Below are positions 7,252 through 8,882 of a DNA stretch of 8,882 nt, piece after piece. The DNA is taken from the NCBI GenBank assembly GCA_021824855.1, contig JAKAJX010000280.1, positions 1 to 8,882 of the forward strand, in the 5' to 3' direction. The position numbers were made by a program, and so were the translations under genes. The notes beneath the pieces are model-generated. The model ran no database searches. It was given only the letters and a program-made list of their open reading frames with translations, and was not told where the DNA came from. This stretch comes from Bacteroidota bacterium. GTDB taxonomy: Bacteria; Bacteroidota; Bacteroidia; Chitinophagales; Chitinophagaceae. Every line of letters begins with the position of its first letter. Position 1 is the stretch's first letter.

Positions 7252-7260
7252 TATTTTCAC
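7252..7260 (+). promoter_or_regulatory. Putative -7 box of the 7283 lipoprotein gene
   Basis: TATTTTCAC is identical to the box upstream of the 3200 gene. A TTG inside palindrome B (7229-7231) precedes it by 20 bases, acceptable -33/-7 spacing for Bacteroidota. The predicted leader to the ATG at 7283 is about 20 bases. Confidence 0.45.
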
Positions 7261-7282
7261 TTACTAACACTAATGCGTTTTT

Positions 7283-7981
7283 ATGAAAATAAATTTATTG
7301 ATAGTAAGTATCTTCCTTCTGCTTCTTACTGCCTGCACAAGTAATGAAATAGCAAACAGCAAAGATGTAAATCAAAATAAAATATACATTAAATATACAA
7401 TAAAGTATATTGAAGGAAATACTCTGGCTGATGTAAAAGCACAATTCAGATTCGCAAGCTATAGAGGAACAACTCTGATATTAAATCCTCCATCAACCAT
7501 TTTATTAGACAATAAACCACTTAAAGCAGAAAGAAATTATTTTAGTGGTGCCTATTACACAATATCTCCAGAAATAAAAAACCTTTTGGGACTGCATTAT
7601 TTTACGCTCACCTTGGGCAATAGTAAACCATACAAAGAAAGTTTTGTTTTTGCACCATTTACAATGAACGATACTATGATAATAACTGCTTCTAAAAAAT
7701 CTGATTTAATAATTAGCTATAAAGGACTTCAGGAAGGCGATGTTATTTCTATTACTATTAAAGATACTTCAGAAGCTACAGAAAATTTATACCTCGAAAA
7801 AATAATTAAATCTGGAGAAATAATAATAACAGCTCAAGAATTACAACAATTAAAATCTGGCACCATTTATATTATTACTCAAAAAAATGAAATTCACAAC
7901 TTAACCAACTCTACAGAAAATATTGGCAGCATTGAAATAAACTATTTACTAAAAGAAAAAACAATACTATTAAAAGATTAA
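7283..7981 (+). CDS. Hypothetical lipoprotein, 232 aa
   Basis: I do not recognise a family. Residues 1-17 are a short hydrophobic signal ending in LLLTAC, and Cys18 is the lipidation site. The next residues (TSNEIANSKD) have only a weak acidic character. The mature chain is strand-rich, with repeated patterns such as IYIKYTIKYIEG, TTLILNPPSTILLDNKPL, LHYFTLTLGN and GDVISITIKD. This gives the impression of one or two beta-sandwich domains, possibly two halves around residues 30-125 and 126-232. No cysteine other than the lipidation site and no catalytic motif is visible. It is a single gene divergent from the sensor kinase and sits behind palindrome B. A role as kinase output or as an accessory protein to the kinase's periplasmic domain is possible, but this is inferred only from position. 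The ATG at 7283 is chosen because it gives the lipoprotein signal; an ATG at 7273 is in another frame. Confidence 0.82.
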   Translation: MKINLLIVSIFLLLLTACTSNEIANSKDVNQNKIYIKYTIKYIEGNTLADVKAQFRFASYRGTTLILNPPSTILLDNKPLKAERNYFSGAYYTISPEIKNLLGLHYFTLTLGNSKPYKESFVFAPFTMNDTMIITASKKSDLIISYKGLQEGDVISITIKDTSEATENLYLEKIIKSGEIIITAQELQQLKSGTIYIITQKNEIHNLTNSTENIGSIEINYLLKEKTILLKD

Positions 7982-8042
7982 TTTATCAATCAACATAATT
8001 TTAGTTCTGTTCAAAAAAAATAAAAACCACTCATTTTTGTTA

Positions 8043-8396
8043 CTAATAAAAAATAAGTACAAAAAGCAGCATCATAGCTAATACTTTTATCAATGGCCAA
8101 AGTAATAGTATTAAAAGTCCTACCCCTACAACAATTAAAAGAATGTAAGGCCATTTAATTTTTCTTTTTCCTCTACTACTCGAAATTGCTTTTAGCGAAA
8201 ATTTATACTGCAATTTTTTAAATTGTCGTTTGCCATATTTAATAGCAATCACACTTGTCAACGCACTTGCCATTAATATGGAGTTAGCAGTATTAATGCT
8301 TATAGGTTGCTCCAATTTTAAATTATTTGTATCAGTTAGTGTTTCTGCTTTTTGATGAGTAATAATTTTTTTATTAACAGCTTGTGTAGTTAGCAT
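8043..8396 (-). CDS. Small hypothetical membrane protein, 117 aa
   Basis: No named family is recognised. The N-terminal ~35 residues are polar and rich in Thr, Asn and Lys. Residues 36-53 form a moderately hydrophobic stretch (NTANSILMASALTSVIAIKY). Residues 54-81 are highly basic (GKRQFKKLQYKF...SRGKRKIKW). Residues 83-117 are almost wholly hydrophobic, with a Pro101/Lys104 break, suggesting two tightly packed helices or a hairpin ending at the C-terminus. The basic stretch would sit on the cytoplasmic side. Support for a real gene comes from a perfect TAnnTTTG promoter at 8418-8447 and from its biased, protein-like composition. It is divergent from the methyltransferase gene and shares palindrome C with it. 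Its function is unknown. Confidence 0.7.
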   Translation of the reverse strand: MLTTQAVNKKIITHQKAETLTDTNNLKLEQPISINTANSILMASALTSVIAIKYGKRQFKKLQYKFSLKAISSSRGKRKIKWPYILLIVVGVGLLILLLWPLIKVLAMMLLFVLIFY

Positions 8397-8417
8397 AACT
8401 ATCTATTTTAATTCTAT

Positions 8418-8447
8418 CAAAAATAGATTTCTACTTAAACCTCAAAA
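8418..8447 (-). promoter_or_regulatory. Promoter of the small membrane protein gene
   Basis: On the minus strand TTTTG (8447-8443) is followed after 17 bases by TATTTTTG (8425-8418), an exact match to the Bacteroidota consensus TAnnTTTG. Transcription would begin near 8411, leaving a leader of about 15 bases. The TTTTG is formed by the outer edge of palindrome C, so a protein bound there would touch the -33 element. Confidence 0.65.
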
Positions 8448-8467
8448 TACCCTACATACGGTATTTT
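8444..8467. promoter_or_regulatory. Operator palindrome C (AAAATACC-N8-GGTATTTT)
   Basis: AAAATACC at 8444-8451 and GGTATTTT at 8460-8467 are a perfect 8-bp dyad separated by 8 bases, the same arms and spacing as palindrome A. The centre is 30.5 bp from the first base of the minus-strand -7 box (8425) and 30.5 bp from the plus-strand TAATTTTA (8486). One site could therefore serve two divergent promoters symmetrically. Confidence 0.72.
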
Positions 8468-8485
8468 TAAATAGCCTTGCATCTT

Positions 8486-8493
8486 TAATTTTA
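8486..8493 (+). promoter_or_regulatory. Possible -7 box of the methyltransferase gene
   Basis: TAATTTTA matches TAnnTTTG except in the last base and lies exactly as far from palindrome C as the other boxes lie from theirs. The region is AT-rich and an alternative box, TAATTTTCA, begins at 8492, so the exact position is uncertain. The start codon follows at 8506. Confidence 0.35.
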
Positions 8494-8505
8494 ATTTTCA
8501 AAGAA

Positions 8506-8882
8506 ATGACAGCAAAAAAAATTTCTATAGTAGCTGTAACAATAATTATTGCTTGTACTTACTATCTATTTGTAAAAAAATATTTATTGGCAACTAATTT
8601 TATTGGCATAGTATTACAAACACTTTCTATTGCATTAATAGCATGGTCTAGGTTTACTTTTGGTATCAGAAGTTTTCATGCTGCTGCAAATACAACAAAA
8701 GGAAAACTTGTAACAACAGGACCATATAAATGGCTACGGCATCCTGTTTATGCCGGTGGTTTTTATTTTATATGGACAGGCATTGCATTTCATTTTAATT
8801 TCTTCTCAATAATTGCAGGAACTCTACTAACAATTGCAATAGTTTGTAGAATTATAGCTGAAGAATTTTACTTGAAAAAAAC
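8506..8882 (+). CDS. ICMT/phospholipid-type membrane methyltransferase (3' truncated by window edge)
   Basis: The frame opens at the ATG at 8506 and is still open at the window end (125 residues visible). The protein has hydrophobic segments at about residues 6-22, 32-52 and 84-117. Between the second and third lies TTGPYKWLRHPVYAGG (70-85, with Arg78-His79-Pro80), and near the end RIIAEEFYL (115-123, Glu119/Glu120). These are the S-adenosylmethionine-binding hallmarks of the isoprenylcysteine carboxyl methyltransferase / phospholipid methyltransferase superfamily, integral-membrane enzymes that methylate lipid or prenyl substrates. Bacteria do not generally make prenylated CaaX proteins, so a lipid or small hydrophobic substrate is more likely. 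The specific substrate cannot be told from the sequence. It sits behind palindrome C and is divergent from the small membrane protein, which suggests joint control. Confidence 0.88.
   Translation, partial: MTAKKISIVAVTIIIACTYYLFVKKYLLATNFIGIVLQTLSIALIAWSRFTFGIRSFHAAANTTKGKLVTTGPYKWLRHPVYAGGFYFIWTGIAFHFNFFSIIAGTLLTIAIVCRIIAEEFYLKK

Noticed and set aside
8013..8040. Bidirectional terminator between the 7283 and 8043 genes
   Set aside because: AAAAA/TTTTT around a 7-base loop is a five-pair A-U stem; it lies in the right place between convergent genes but is too weak to support.

Overview
The window reads as a stretch of chromosome from an AT-rich member of the Bacteroidota, probably near the Chitinophagales/Sphingobacteriales (class-level guess only). 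The reasons are Bacteroidota-type promoters (TTG about 17-20 bp from TAnnTTTG-like boxes), weak or absent Shine-Dalgarno sequences, short lipoprotein signal peptides, a TPR-type histidine kinase of the HisKA_3 class paired with a LuxR/NarL-class regulator, and no tRNA, IS element, phage gene or CRISPR array.

Layout. Bases 1-641 hold the 3' end of a thiamine-dependent 2-oxoacid dehydrogenase E1 (beta-type region). A small helical protein of unknown function (732-992) follows with its own promoter and a clear terminator, whose stem reaches into the stop codon of a convergent secreted M19 dipeptidase (1033-2208, minus). A response regulator (2434-3078, plus) is divergent from the dipeptidase. 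Next comes a two-gene plus-strand operon, a secreted TPR/beta-domain protein (3200-4627) and a small lipoprotein (4639-5376). It meets the minus-strand TPR histidine kinase tail to tail, with stop codons overlapping by 4 bp (5373-5376). Divergent from the kinase is another lipoprotein (7283-7981). The window ends with a small membrane protein (8043-8396, minus) divergent from a truncated isoprenylcysteine/phospholipid-type methyltransferase (8506 to the edge).

Main observation. Three copies of one interrupted palindrome, AAAATACC-N8-GGTATTTT, lie in three intergenic regions (3136-3159, 7209-7232, 8444-8467) and in no other place I could find. Each is centred 30.5-31.5 bp upstream of the first base of a putative -7 box, and the third stands at the same distance from two divergent -7 boxes. 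Assuming a start site about 12 bp after the beginning of the -7 box, the centre falls near -42, the usual position of a class II activator. The inner part, TACC-N8-GGTA, fits the 7-2-7 inverted-heptamer layout of NarL-family regulators. The simplest model is that the kinase (5373-7181) phosphorylates the regulator (2434-3078), which binds these sites and controls the TPR/lipoprotein operon, the 7283 lipoprotein, the 8043 membrane protein and the methyltransferase: a compact cell-envelope regulon. The palindromes and spacings are seen directly; the kinase-regulator pairing and the identity of the DNA-binding protein are inference.
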